Assembly: GCA_947589095.1 (NCBI GenBank)
Contig: CANQBX010000005.1
Coordinates: forward strand, 21,712-85,711
DNA length: 64,000 nucleotides
Reading direction: 5' to 3'
Source: an uncultured Lachnospiraceae bacterium
Lineage (GTDB): Bacteria > Bacillota > Clostridia > Lachnospirales > Lachnospiraceae
The translations under genes and the position numbers were made by a program. Shown here piece after piece: positions 29,997-38,635 of the stretch (position 1 is the stretch's first letter; each line of letters begins with the position of its first letter). The notes below the pieces were generated by a model, which ran no database searches, was not told where the DNA came from, and was given only the letters and a program-made list of their open reading frames with translations.

Positions 29997-30800
29997 ATGC
30001 GGTTTGTGAAAATGCAGGGAGCCGGGAACGATTATGTATATGTGGACTGCTTCCGCGAAACGGTTCCGGATCCCGCGGCGCTGGCGGTGAGGATAAGCGA
30101 CCGGCATTTCGGGATCGGTTCGGACGGGCTTGTCCTGATCTGTCCGTCGGACGCGGCGGACTGCCGGATGCGGATGTTCAACGCGGACGGTTCCGAAGGG
30201 GAGATGTGCGGCAACGCGATCCGCTGCGTCGGAAAATATGTATATGAGCATGGGATCGCCGAAAAAGAGCGGCTGACGGTGGAGACGCTGGCGGGGATCA
30301 AGACCCTGGAACTGGCGGTCCGCGGCGGAAAGGTGACGGCAGCTACGGTGGATATGGGCGTGCCGGTGCTGACCTCGGAGCTGCCCGAGGAGATCCTCGT
30401 GGAAGGACGGAAACAGAAGTTTGTGGGAATTTCCATAGGAAATCCGCATGCGGTGTATTTCCGGCAGGAGATCGGGGGACTTAAGCTGGACGCGATCGGG
30501 CCGGAGTATGAGAATCACGCCCGCTTCCCGGACCGGGTGAATTCGGAGTACGTGCAGGTGATCGACCGCGGGCATGTGCGGATGCGCGTCTGGGAACGGG
30601 GAAGCGGAGAAACGATGGCCTGCGGGACCGGAGCGACGGCCTGCGCGGCGGCGTGTATGCTGATGGGGTATACGGACGATACGGTGCAGGTGGAGCTGCG
30701 CGGCGGGACGCTGACGATCCGCTGGGACCGGGAAGGCGGCGGCCATATTTTTATGACGGGACCGGCGGAGGAGGTATTCCGCGGCGAGCTTGAAGTATAG
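29997..30800 (+). CDS. dapF: diaminopimelate epimerase
   Basis: FVKMQGAGNDYVYVD, FGIGSDGLVLICPSD, MFNADGSEGEMCGNAIRCVGKY, RVWERGSGETMACGTGATACAAA. Confidence 0.95.
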   Translation: MRFVKMQGAGNDYVYVDCFRETVPDPAALAVRISDRHFGIGSDGLVLICPSDAADCRMRMFNADGSEGEMCGNAIRCVGKYVYEHGIAEKERLTVETLAGIKTLELAVRGGKVTAATVDMGVPVLTSELPEEILVEGRKQKFVGISIGNPHAVYFRQEIGGLKLDAIGPEYENHARFPDRVNSEYVQVIDRGHVRMRVWERGSGETMACGTGATACAAACMLMGYTDDTVQVELRGGTLTIRWDREGGGHIFMTGPAEEVFRGELEV

Positions 30801-30855
30801 GACGGCCTGCAGGGGCGCGGGAAATGAATAATAATCGAACGGAGGATATAGAGTT

Positions 30856-32070
30856 ATGGTTAAGCTGAATGAGAATTATCTGAAACTGCCGGGAAGCTAC
30901 CTGTTTTCCACGATCGGGAAGAAAGTGGCGGCGTATTCGGAGGCGCATCCGGACGTGAAAGTGATCCGGCTGGGGATCGGCGATGTGACGCAGCCGCTGG
31001 TGCCGGCGATCATTAAGGCGCTTCACGAGGCGGTGGAAGAGATGGGGAACGCGGAGACATTTCACGGGTACGCGCCGGATCTGGGATACGCGTTTCTGCG
31101 TGAGACGATCGCGCAGAAGGACTATCAGGCGCGGGGATGCGCGATCGATGCGGACGAGATCTTTATCTCGGACGGCGCGAAGAGCGACTGCGGGAATATC
31201 CAGGAGATCTTCTCGGCGGACGCGCGGATCGCGGTGTGCGATCCGGTCTATCCGGTATATGTGGATTCCAATGTGATGGCGGGGCGGACCGGCGTGTATG
31301 ACGAGAAGACCGGAACATGGAGCCATGTGATCTATATGCCGTGTACGGCGGAGAACGGTTTCGTGCCGCAGCTTTCGGAAGAAACGCCGGATCTGATCTA
31401 TCTGTGCGTGCCGAATAACCCGACCGGGACGGCGCTTACGAGGGATCAGCTGAAGGTCTGGGTGGACTATGCCAATTCGGCAGGCGCGGTGATCCTCTAC
31501 GACGCGGCCTACGAGGCGTATATCGCGCAGGATGACGTGCCGCACAGCATTTACGAGATTCCGGGAGCCAGGACGTGCGCGATCGAATTCCGGTCATTTT
31601 CCAAAAACGCCGGTTTTACGGGCGTGAGGCTTGGCTTTACGGTGGTGCCGAAGGATCTGAAATGCGGAGGCGCTTCGGCCCACAGCCTGTGGGCGAGGCG
31701 TCACGGGACGAAATTCAACGGCGCGCCCTATATCGTGCAGAAGGCGGCTATGGCCGTTTATTCGGAGGAGGGAAAGGCGCAGTTAAAGGAGCAGGTGGCA
31801 TACTATATGCGCAACGCCAAAGTGATCTTCGACGGTCTTAAGGAAGCCGGATATGAGGTGTACGGCGGGATCAACGCGCCTTATATCTGGCTTAAGGTAC
31901 CGGAGGGGATGACCTCCTGGGATTTCTTCGATTATCTGCTGGAGAAGGCCCATGTGGTAGGAACTCCCGGCAGCGGCTTCGGACCCAGCGGGGAAGGCTA
32001 TTTCCGGCTGACGGCGTTTGGCAATTATGAGAACGCGGCGGAGGCCATTGACAGGATCAGGAATCTGTGA
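30856..32070 (+). CDS. dapL: LL-diaminopimelate aminotransferase
   Basis: NYLKLPGSYLFSTIGKKVAAY, RLGIGDVTQPL, PNNPTGTALT, FRSFSKNAGFTGVRLGFTVVP. Confidence 0.95.
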   Translation: MVKLNENYLKLPGSYLFSTIGKKVAAYSEAHPDVKVIRLGIGDVTQPLVPAIIKALHEAVEEMGNAETFHGYAPDLGYAFLRETIAQKDYQARGCAIDADEIFISDGAKSDCGNIQEIFSADARIAVCDPVYPVYVDSNVMAGRTGVYDEKTGTWSHVIYMPCTAENGFVPQLSEETPDLIYLCVPNNPTGTALTRDQLKVWVDYANSAGAVILYDAAYEAYIAQDDVPHSIYEIPGARTCAIEFRSFSKNAGFTGVRLGFTVVPKDLKCGGASAHSLWARRHGTKFNGAPYIVQKAAMAVYSEEGKAQLKEQVAYYMRNAKVIFDGLKEAGYEVYGGINAPYIWLKVPEGMTSWDFFDYLLEKAHVVGTPGSGFGPSGEGYFRLTAFGNYENAAEAIDRIRNL

Positions 32071-32962
32071 AACCGGCGGTACCGGCAGAGCCGGAACCCG
32101 CGTCCTGCGCAGATGCCGCCAGTTCGTCAAGCGACGCGAACCGGTATCCCATTTCCTCCCATTTCGTCAGAAGGCTGTCCAGGATCTCGGCATTGGTCTT
32201 AGAGGTGCTGTGCAGCAGGACCACTGCGCCGGGATGGATGCGCCCCAACAGCTTTTCGTAGGCTTCTTCATGGGACGGCTGGTTATCCTGGTACCAGTCC
32301 ACGTAGGCCAGGCTCCAGAAGAAGGTCTTATAGCCGAGAGAACGGGCCATTTTCAGGTTGGCTTCGCTGTACTTGCCCTGAGGCGGACGGTAGTATTTCT
32401 TCATAGGCTGGCCGGTGGTCTGCTCGTAGAGCTTTTCCAGGCCGGTTAGCTCCCGGGAGAAAGCTTCCTCCGTGGAAATGGACGACATATCCGGGTGGTG
32501 CCAGGTGTGGTTGCCGACGATATGGCCTTCGGCCACCATGCGCTTTACCAGCTCGGGCGCGGTCTCGATGTAGTTGCCGACGACAAAGAACGCGGCGGGA
32601 GCCTTATGCTTCTTCAGCGCATCCAGAATCGTCTCCGTACAGCCGTTTTCGTAGCCGGCATCGAAGGTCAGGTAGAGAACCTTTTCGCTGGTTTGCCGGG
32701 CGTAGAAAGCGTCAAATTGCGCCAGATAGTCCGCGGTGGCGTTGGCGACGGGAGGTTTGCCCTCTTCCTGAAAGCTCAGGCCCCAACTGCCGTCGGAGGA
32801 GGCAGGGACAGCCGATGCGGATGACAGGCCGGTCAGCTGCGTACCGGCTGTGACGGGCCAGCGTTCCGCCAATCGCGCGGCGGCATCTCCCATACAGAAG
32901 CAGAGGACTGCCAGAAAGAAATATTCCGCACCCTTTCGAATCATACGGGATGGAGTGTTCAT
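32057..32962 (-). CDS. polysaccharide deacetylase (NodB domain, PdaA-like)
   Basis: VLYLTFDAGYENGCTETILDALKKHKAPAAFFVVGNY, GHIVGNHTWHHPDMS, YYRPPQGKYS, HPGAVVLLHSTSKTNAEILD; N-terminal TM. Confidence 0.88.
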   Translation of the reverse strand: MNTPSRMIRKGAEYFFLAVLCFCMGDAAARLAERWPVTAGTQLTGLSSASAVPASSDGSWGLSFQEEGKPPVANATADYLAQFDAFYARQTSEKVLYLTFDAGYENGCTETILDALKKHKAPAAFFVVGNYIETAPELVKRMVAEGHIVGNHTWHHPDMSSISTEEAFSRELTGLEKLYEQTTGQPMKKYYRPPQGKYSEANLKMARSLGYKTFFWSLAYVDWYQDNQPSHEEAYEKLLGRIHPGAVVLLHSTSKTNAEILDSLLTKWEEMGYRFASLDELAASAQDAGSGSAGTAGFTDS

Positions 32963-33098
32963 AATTACCTCTGTGTAATCTTGCGGTATTACAGAATGTA
33001 TATGTGGTGTTTTGCGGAAAAATACCATGCATATTGGCGAAAAAACGTGGTAAAAGCACGATAAAATGAGGAAATGCTACGATTTTCTGTTCCCTCCG

Positions 33099-33127
33099 TT
33101 GACAAATTACAAAAATAGATTTATACT
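33099..33127 (+). promoter_or_regulatory. Promoter for the DUF6465-type gene
   Basis: TTGACA, 17 bp spacer, TATACT. Confidence 0.7.
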
Positions 33128-33202
33128 ACAGACAATTTATCATTTGCAAAATATTTTTAACTAATTTTTATGAAAATGCAATAATTTAGGAGGAAAATGA
33201 TT

Positions 33203-33643
33203 ATGTCAGACATTGAGAAAGTGGTAGAGACGCCGGCAGCAGAGGAGCCGGTCAAGAAGACCAGGAAGCCGAGAGCAAAGAAGGCGGAAACCGAGGCTGC
33301 TCCGAAGAAGACTGCCGCGAAGAAGGCGGAGGCGGAAGCCGCGCCCAAGAAGACGGCTGCGAAGAAGACGGCTGTGAAGAAGGCCGACGCTCCGAAGGCT
33401 GAGAAGGCTCCGGCGGCGAGAAAGACCACCGCGAAGAAGGCGGCGGACGCGACCGTGTATATTCAGTTCGCAGGCCAGGAGATCGCCGCGAAGGATATCC
33501 TTGAGGCTGCGAAGAAGGCGTTTGCCGAGGCCAATAAGGACGTCGAGATCAAGACGATCGAGCTCTATGTGAAGCCGGAAGAGGGCGCCGCGTACTATGT
33601 GGTGAACGGCGTCGGCGGCGACGATATGAAGATCGAGCTGTAA
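33203..33643 (+). CDS. DUF6465-type protein with Ala/Lys-rich histone H1-like N-terminal tail
   Basis: KKTRKPRAKKAETEAAPKKTAAKKAEAEAAPKKTAAKKTAVKKADAPKAEKAP..., then a compact C-terminal domain ATVYIQFAGQEIAAKDI... Confidence 0.65.
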   Translation: MSDIEKVVETPAAEEPVKKTRKPRAKKAETEAAPKKTAAKKAEAEAAPKKTAAKKTAVKKADAPKAEKAPAARKTTAKKAADATVYIQFAGQEIAAKDILEAAKKAFAEANKDVEIKTIELYVKPEEGAAYYVVNGVGGDDMKIEL

Positions 33644-33702
33644 GACTTACAGGGCTGTATCGTGTGTCGTAGTTGTGTGGTTAATGAGAAATGAAAGAAA
33701 CG

Positions 33703-33734
33703 AACCGCGGGAGGAAAATTCTTCCCGCGGTTTT
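33703..33734 (+). terminator. Rho-independent terminator
   Basis: AACCGCGGGA-ggaaaattc-TTCCCGCGGTTTT. Confidence 0.85.
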
Positions 33735-33796
33735 CTGTTTCCATGCAAGCGTGGCGCCAGTGGCGCCCTGCTTGTATTCAGGCTTTAGCCTGTTGA

Positions 33797-33837
33797 ATAT
33801 GTCTCCGTTTTTCGTGATCCGAAAAACGGAGACATAT
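33797..33837. repeat. Perfect 18-bp stem-loop ATATGTCTCCGTTTTTCG-TGATC-CGAAAAACGGAGACATAT
   Basis: Read directly. Confidence 0.85.
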
Positions 33838-33950
33838 GAAACAGACAACCACCCGCTTTGCGGGTGCGCGATGATAGTTATACAAAAAATCACCTTTCCC
33901 GTTATAATAGAGGTGTCCAGCCACTATTAAGAGAAAGGAAAGGTGATTTT

Positions 33951-34406
33951 ATGGCAAATAAAGCCAATGACTTAGCTCACACGAAATGGATGTGCAAGTA
34001 TCACATTGTCTTTACTCCTAAGTATAGACGAAAAATAATTTATAATCAACTGAAAGATGATATAAGAGATATTTTGAAACAACTGTGTTCTTATAAGGGA
34101 GTGGAGATCATAGAAGGACATCTGATGGCGGATCATATCCATATGCTGGTAAGTATACCGCCAAAGATAAGTGTATCGAGTTTTATGGGGTATTTGAAAG
34201 GGAAATCGGCCCTGATGATCTTCGACCGACACGCAAATCTGAAGTATAAGTTTGGGAACCGACATTTCTGGTCGGAAGGGTACTACGTAAGCACGGTAGG
34301 ACTGAATGAGGCCACCATAAGGAAGTATATACAAGACCAGGAGAGAGAAGACATCATGAGAGACAAACTGAGTGTGAAGGAGTACGAGGACCCTTTCAAG
34401 GGTTAA
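33951..34406 (+). CDS. tnpA: IS200/IS605-family transposase TnpA (Y1_Tnp)
   Basis: HTKWMCKYHIVFTPKYRRKIIYNQ, EIIEGHLMADHIHMLVSIPPK (HUH), FGNRHFWSEGYYVSTVG. Confidence 0.95.
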   Translation: MANKANDLAHTKWMCKYHIVFTPKYRRKIIYNQLKDDIRDILKQLCSYKGVEIIEGHLMADHIHMLVSIPPKISVSSFMGYLKGKSALMIFDRHANLKYKFGNRHFWSEGYYVSTVGLNEATIRKYIQDQEREDIMRDKLSVKEYEDPFKG

Positions 34407-34678
34407 AGGTGAAGTAGTACGAAAGCCGCTTAAGCGGCGGCGAGGAGTTAAGAGCGAAGTGGCTGGAACGGGGCTGTGGGAATGGAGCGCAGAGCGACAT
34501 TCCCATAGCGCAAAGAGACAGCCAGCGCCTTTAGACGCTGGCCGAGTAGTGCGGGCTTATAGCCCGCGTCCGAGCCACCCGTTTTACGGGTGGAGGCGAC
34601 TATCCGTTTGCCGGAAGGCGTCAACTGCAGGCTTTGCATTAACAACAGTTTACAAAAGACTGCCGGCAGCGTGTTTTT

Positions 34679-36079
34679 TTAAGACGATTTGGAAATGACA
34701 GGCAGCAGGATCTTAACTGCAAATCCGCCGCAGCGGCTGTGGCCGATCTCTACATGCCCATGATGGGAATCCGCGATCTGCTTAACGATCAGAAGTCCCA
34801 GGCCGTGCCTTTGCCCGGCAGTATTATCATCGCAGACCATGTAGTGGGGCGTGGTGTTCAGCTTATCGATCAGTTCGTCCGTTGCGCCGATTCCGTCATC
34901 CTCCACACAGATCACGCAGTTTCCGTTATCTTCTGCCACAGAAATATAGACTGTACAGCCGGCTTCGTTATGGTTTATGCTGTTTTGGATCAGATTGGAA
35001 ACGGCGCGTTTCAGCAGGTCCCGGTCCGCGTTTACCGGGCATACGGACAGGCTGGAGTCGATGAGCCATTCGATCGGATATTTTCCGTCCGGACTGTCAT
35101 TGATAAAATCGGCCGCCGCCTGTCTGACGAGGGCCACGGCATTTTCCTGTCTGCATCGGACCGGCTGCATATTATATTCCAGCTTGGACGCCAGGTTGAG
35201 ATCGCTGACGAGGTTTTTGATCCGCTGGCTTTGCCTCAGAATAACGGCCGCCTTGTGCCGCTGCTCCTTCGGAAGCTCCGGGTCGGACTGCAGCTGGTCG
35301 GCGTAGCCCATCGCCATGGAGAGCGGGGTCCGGATATCGTGTGAGACGCCGGCGATCCAGTTGGCCCTGGCGGTTTCCCGTTTCCGCAGCTGGCGCTTCT
35401 GCGTCTGCAGTACTTCGGAGGTGGAGTTGATATGGAAGGCGATCTCCGACAAAAGCCCGTTTTCTTTGATGTGGACCGGCTCGCCGGAGGGAAGCGCCTG
35501 GATCCCGCTGGTGATCGGCTTAATGGAACGGAGCATCTTTGTACAGGCGGTCGCGTAGATCAGGAGGATCACGAGGATATTTGCGATCAGGACAATAAGG
35601 GCAATCTGCGGCGCGTGGGCAATGAGCTGATAATCCCAGCTGGGCCCCATATGCTTCCAGAAGCTGGTTTTGGGAAATCCGAGCACCACAAGTCCGCCTT
35701 CCGTACCGCACGGAAAAGTGGGATAACCGTCGATGTAGCCGCGGGTCAGTCCGGCGATATCCGACAGGGTGTAACGGTAGGGAACGGATTCCGGAAGATC
35801 GTCGCTGTGCCATACGACGGTTCGGGTATCGTTGTCAATCAGGATGGCCCATGCGCCGGAGGACTGCAGGATTTCCGCGCCTTCGCGGGAAAGGACGCAG
35901 CCGTTTTCCGTCTGATTAAGAGCGGCTGCAACCTTCTCCGTAATGCCCCACGGGCGGGCGTTTGCTGTCTGTCTGGAAACAATGGCGGCAAGGAGCAGGA
36001 TATTGACAGCGACAAGCAAAAGGAAGCTCAGAAGAAGCAGTCCGACGAAGCGCCGGATCAGTTTGGGTATGCTTTTCAT
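34679..36079 (-). CDS. sensor histidine kinase
   Basis: NWIAGVSHDIRTPLSMAMGYADQL (H box), NLIQNSINHN (N box), EDDGIGA, GLGLLIVKQIADSHHGH. Confidence 0.92.
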   Translation of the reverse strand: MKSIPKLIRRFVGLLLLSFLLLVAVNILLLAAIVSRQTANARPWGITEKVAAALNQTENGCVLSREGAEILQSSGAWAILIDNDTRTVVWHSDDLPESVPYRYTLSDIAGLTRGYIDGYPTFPCGTEGGLVVLGFPKTSFWKHMGPSWDYQLIAHAPQIALIVLIANILVILLIYATACTKMLRSIKPITSGIQALPSGEPVHIKENGLLSEIAFHINSTSEVLQTQKRQLRKRETARANWIAGVSHDIRTPLSMAMGYADQLQSDPELPKEQRHKAAVILRQSQRIKNLVSDLNLASKLEYNMQPVRCRQENAVALVRQAAADFINDSPDGKYPIEWLIDSSLSVCPVNADRDLLKRAVSNLIQNSINHNEAGCTVYISVAEDNGNCVICVEDDGIGATDELIDKLNTTPHYMVCDDNTAGQRHGLGLLIVKQIADSHHGHVEIGHSRCGGFAVKILLPVISKSS

Positions 36080-36080
36080 A

Positions 36081-36785
36081 TCAGCGGTCCTCCACAAGCA
36101 GTTTATAACCCAGGCCTCTGACTGTAACGAGCGATACCGGCTGCGAGGGATTCGCCTCGATCTTTTCGCGGATCCGGCGGATGTGCGCCATCAGAGAGTT
36201 TTCATATCCGAACGGATTGTCGCCCCAGGCCGCTTCGCAGAGGGCGTCGATGGTTACGATCCGGCCGGCGCCGCGATAGAGGGCGAGGAGCAGATCATGT
36301 TCTTTGGCGGTGAGCGGAATGTGCTCGCCGTTTCGGATAACCTCGGCGCGGGAGAAATCGACGGCGCTGTCTTTCAGCCGGACGAGCGTGCTGTCCTCTT
36401 TGTAGGTTCTGCGGAGGATCGCGGTAACGCGGAAGAGCAGTTCCTTCGGAAGGAACGGCTTGACTATATAATCGTCCGCGCCGAGGCCGAAGCCGCGGAA
36501 TTTGTCTTCTTCCTCTCCGCGGGCTGTCAGGAACAGAACCGGATAGTCGCCGTTCTGTTTTAATATCTTCATTAGTTCAAATCCGTCGCCGTCGGGAAGC
36601 ATAACGTCCAGGATCGCAAGCTCCGGCGGCGTCTTACCGGCGAGAGAAACTGCCTCGCGAACGCTCCCGGCGGTAACGATATTCTGAAATCCGCCGCTTT
36701 GAAGGACGGACACGACCAGATCCAAAATTTCCGGTTCATCGTCTACCAGCAGAATGCGCTTATTTTTCAAATATGTAAGATTCAT
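36081..36785 (-). CDS. OmpR-family response regulator
   Basis: RILLVDDEPEILDLV, LAILDVMLPDGDGFEL, VKPFLPKELLFRV, C-terminal winged helix SLMAHIRRIREKIE..RGLGYKL. Confidence 0.93.
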   Translation of the reverse strand: MNLTYLKNKRILLVDDEPEILDLVVSVLQSGGFQNIVTAGSVREAVSLAGKTPPELAILDVMLPDGDGFELMKILKQNGDYPVLFLTARGEEEDKFRGFGLGADDYIVKPFLPKELLFRVTAILRRTYKEDSTLVRLKDSAVDFSRAEVIRNGEHIPLTAKEHDLLLALYRGAGRIVTIDALCEAAWGDNPFGYENSLMAHIRRIREKIEANPSQPVSLVTVRGLGYKLLVEDR

Positions 36786-36890
36786 GGGTAACCTTCTTTC
36801 TTAAATCCATTATGATATTTCTCTTGCACATGTCCTCTCTGAGAAATGTACACAACTCATTCCGTAATTGCGCTTCCTTTGGTCGGGCAT

Positions 36891-37043
36891 GAATCAGCAC
36901 AAGTATAATTTCCAACAAGATTATACTGTGTCCGCGGGACATGCTCCCTCCGGCGGACGCGCACGGCTCGGTTCGGTGTCTTGTCCTCACTTCGTTCGGA
37001 CACCGAATCAGCACAGTATAATCTCTACTAGGATTATATCATG
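36891..37043. repeat. ~40 nt direct repeats flanking a palindromic segment in a divergent intergenic region
   Basis: GAATCAGCACAAGTATAATTTCCAACAAGATTATACTGTG (36891-36930) and GAATCAGCACAGTATAATCTCTACTAGGATTATATCATG (37005-37043), with TTCGGTGTC...GGACACCGAA between. Confidence 0.7.
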
Positions 37044-37076
37044 AAATCATGATTTTTAACTACTTCACGGTCAAAA

Positions 37077-37130
37077 GTAAGGTAAATGTAAGGCAGGGAG
37101 AATGCTGCCGTAAGGCCGGTCGGGTACAAT
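37077..37130 (+). promoter_or_regulatory. Phased GTAAGG repeats and -10 TACAAT upstream of the ABC exporter
   Basis: GTAAGG at 37077, 37088, 37110 (11 and 22 bp steps), TACAAT at 37125-37130. Confidence 0.6.
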
Positions 37131-37160
37131 GGGTGCATCAAGCGAAAGGAGATATCCGCT

Positions 37161-37916
37161 ATGAACATCATAGAAACACAGAACCTGACGAAGACCTACG
37201 GGGATTTTGCGGCGGTTTCCGGGTTAAACCTTCATGTGCCCAAAGGGTCAGTATACGGCTTCCTGGGCCCCAACGGCGCGGGCAAATCGACCACGATGAA
37301 AATGTTTCTCGGCCTGACGAAGCCGTCCGGCGGTACCTTCGTCATTGACGGGAAGCAATTCCCGGGAGACCGTGTGCAGATTCTTAAGCAGGTCGGTTCC
37401 TTCATCGAAGCGTCTGCATTTTACGGCAACCTGACCGGCGAGGAGAATCTGGAAATTATCCGAAGGATTCTGGGACTTCCGAAATCTTCCGCAGCCGAGG
37501 CCCTGGAACTGGTGGGTCTGACGCCGCATCGGAAGAAACTGGCGAGAAAATATTCTCTCGGAATGAAGCAGCGGCTGGGGCTGGCAGGCGCCCTGATCGG
37601 CAGGCCGCCGGTGCTGATTCTGGACGAGCCGACCAACGGATTAGACCCGGTCGGTATCCATGAGATCCGTGCGCTGATCCGTTCCCTTCCGCGGCAGTTT
37701 GACTGCACCGTGTTCGTATCGTCTCACCTTCTATCCGAAATTGAATTAATGGCGGACAGCGTCGGGATTCTCAACCACGGCCGGCTTCTGTTTGAGGGAA
37801 CGCTCGACGCGCTGCGGTTCAATGCGGTTTCCCGGGGATATCCGACCGATAATCTGGAGGATATGTTCCTCGCGATGATCGACGCCGACAACCGGCAGAG
37901 GGGCGGTGCACGATGA
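37161..37916 (+). CDS. ABC transporter ATP-binding protein (lantibiotic immunity/BcrA-like)
   Basis: FLGPNGAGKSTTMKMFLGL, YSLGMKQRLGLAGALIGRPPVLILDEPTNGLDPVGI. Confidence 0.92.
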   Translation: MNIIETQNLTKTYGDFAAVSGLNLHVPKGSVYGFLGPNGAGKSTTMKMFLGLTKPSGGTFVIDGKQFPGDRVQILKQVGSFIEASAFYGNLTGEENLEIIRRILGLPKSSAAEALELVGLTPHRKKLARKYSLGMKQRLGLAGALIGRPPVLILDEPTNGLDPVGIHEIRALIRSLPRQFDCTVFVSSHLLSEIELMADSVGILNHGRLLFEGTLDALRFNAVSRGYPTDNLEDMFLAMIDADNRQRGGAR

Positions 37917-38635
37917 GCTTTGCACTGGAATGTGGGAAAGTTAAGCGAACCGGGTTTCTGCCAGCTTTCTTTGGCGGCGGCTTTTTGGCCGGGGCGGTTC
38001 CCGCTCTGAACATGCTTTTCCGTTCTGAAATGTATACCGGCATAAATGATTCGCCTGTCAGCATCCTTCTCAGAGCGAACTGGCAGATGATATCCATGCT
38101 GAATATTCTGCTTGTTATTGTCGGCGCATGCATTTTATATAATATCGAATACGCGGATAACGCGATTCAGAGAATGCGCGCGCTGCCGGTAAGTGAATGC
38201 GCTGTGTTTTTCGGCAAAACAGCCGTGCTGGCAATGGTAAGCGTTCTGCTTCTGGCCATAGAGGCGGTTTCCATCGGCGGCTGCGCCGTGTACTGGTTTG
38301 AATCGGATGCCGGTCTTTATGGGGAAATGCTTAAAAACTTTAGTTTCTTTCTGTTGCTGATGCTTCCGTCTGTCCTGGCATCGCTTCTGACGGCATCCTT
38401 GTGCAGGAACATGTGGATCTCGTTAGGGATCGGCGTCGTATGCGTGTTCGCGGCTACTATGATTCCCGCGCGGAATTTTGTGCTGAGTCTGTTTCCGTTT
38501 GCGATGCCGTTTCAGATATTGGCGGATCATACCGAAGATGCAGTCCGAAATTATAGGATCGCCGGCGCGGCGGAAACGGCAGGGATCGCCCTGCTGGAGG
38601 TTGTTATTCTGAAGATCAGGAGGTTGTTCGAATGA
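37913..38635 (+). CDS. ABC-2 type permease (LanE/LanG-like)
   Basis: Six-TM hydrophobic protein; 4-nt overlaps with both neighbours. Confidence 0.75.
   Translation: MSFALECGKVKRTGFLPAFFGGGFLAGAVPALNMLFRSEMYTGINDSPVSILLRANWQMISMLNILLVIVGACILYNIEYADNAIQRMRALPVSECAVFFGKTAVLAMVSVLLLAIEAVSIGGCAVYWFESDAGLYGEMLKNFSFFLLLMLPSVLASLLTASLCRNMWISLGIGVVCVFAATMIPARNFVLSLFPFAMPFQILADHTEDAVRNYRIAGAAETAGIALLEVVILKIRRLFE

Larger units (their letters stand above)
33745..34605 (+). mobile_element. IS200-like insertion element (TnpA only); boundaries approximate
   Basis: Y1 transposase flanked by hairpins (ACCCGCTTTGCGGGT on the left, CCACCCGTTTTACGGGTGG on the right). Confidence 0.75.

Noticed and set aside
33745-34605. 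IS605-type element with TnpB/omega RNA
   Set aside because: Only TnpA is present; no TnpB ORF. The structured 3' region is reported as a finding, not as an omega RNA.
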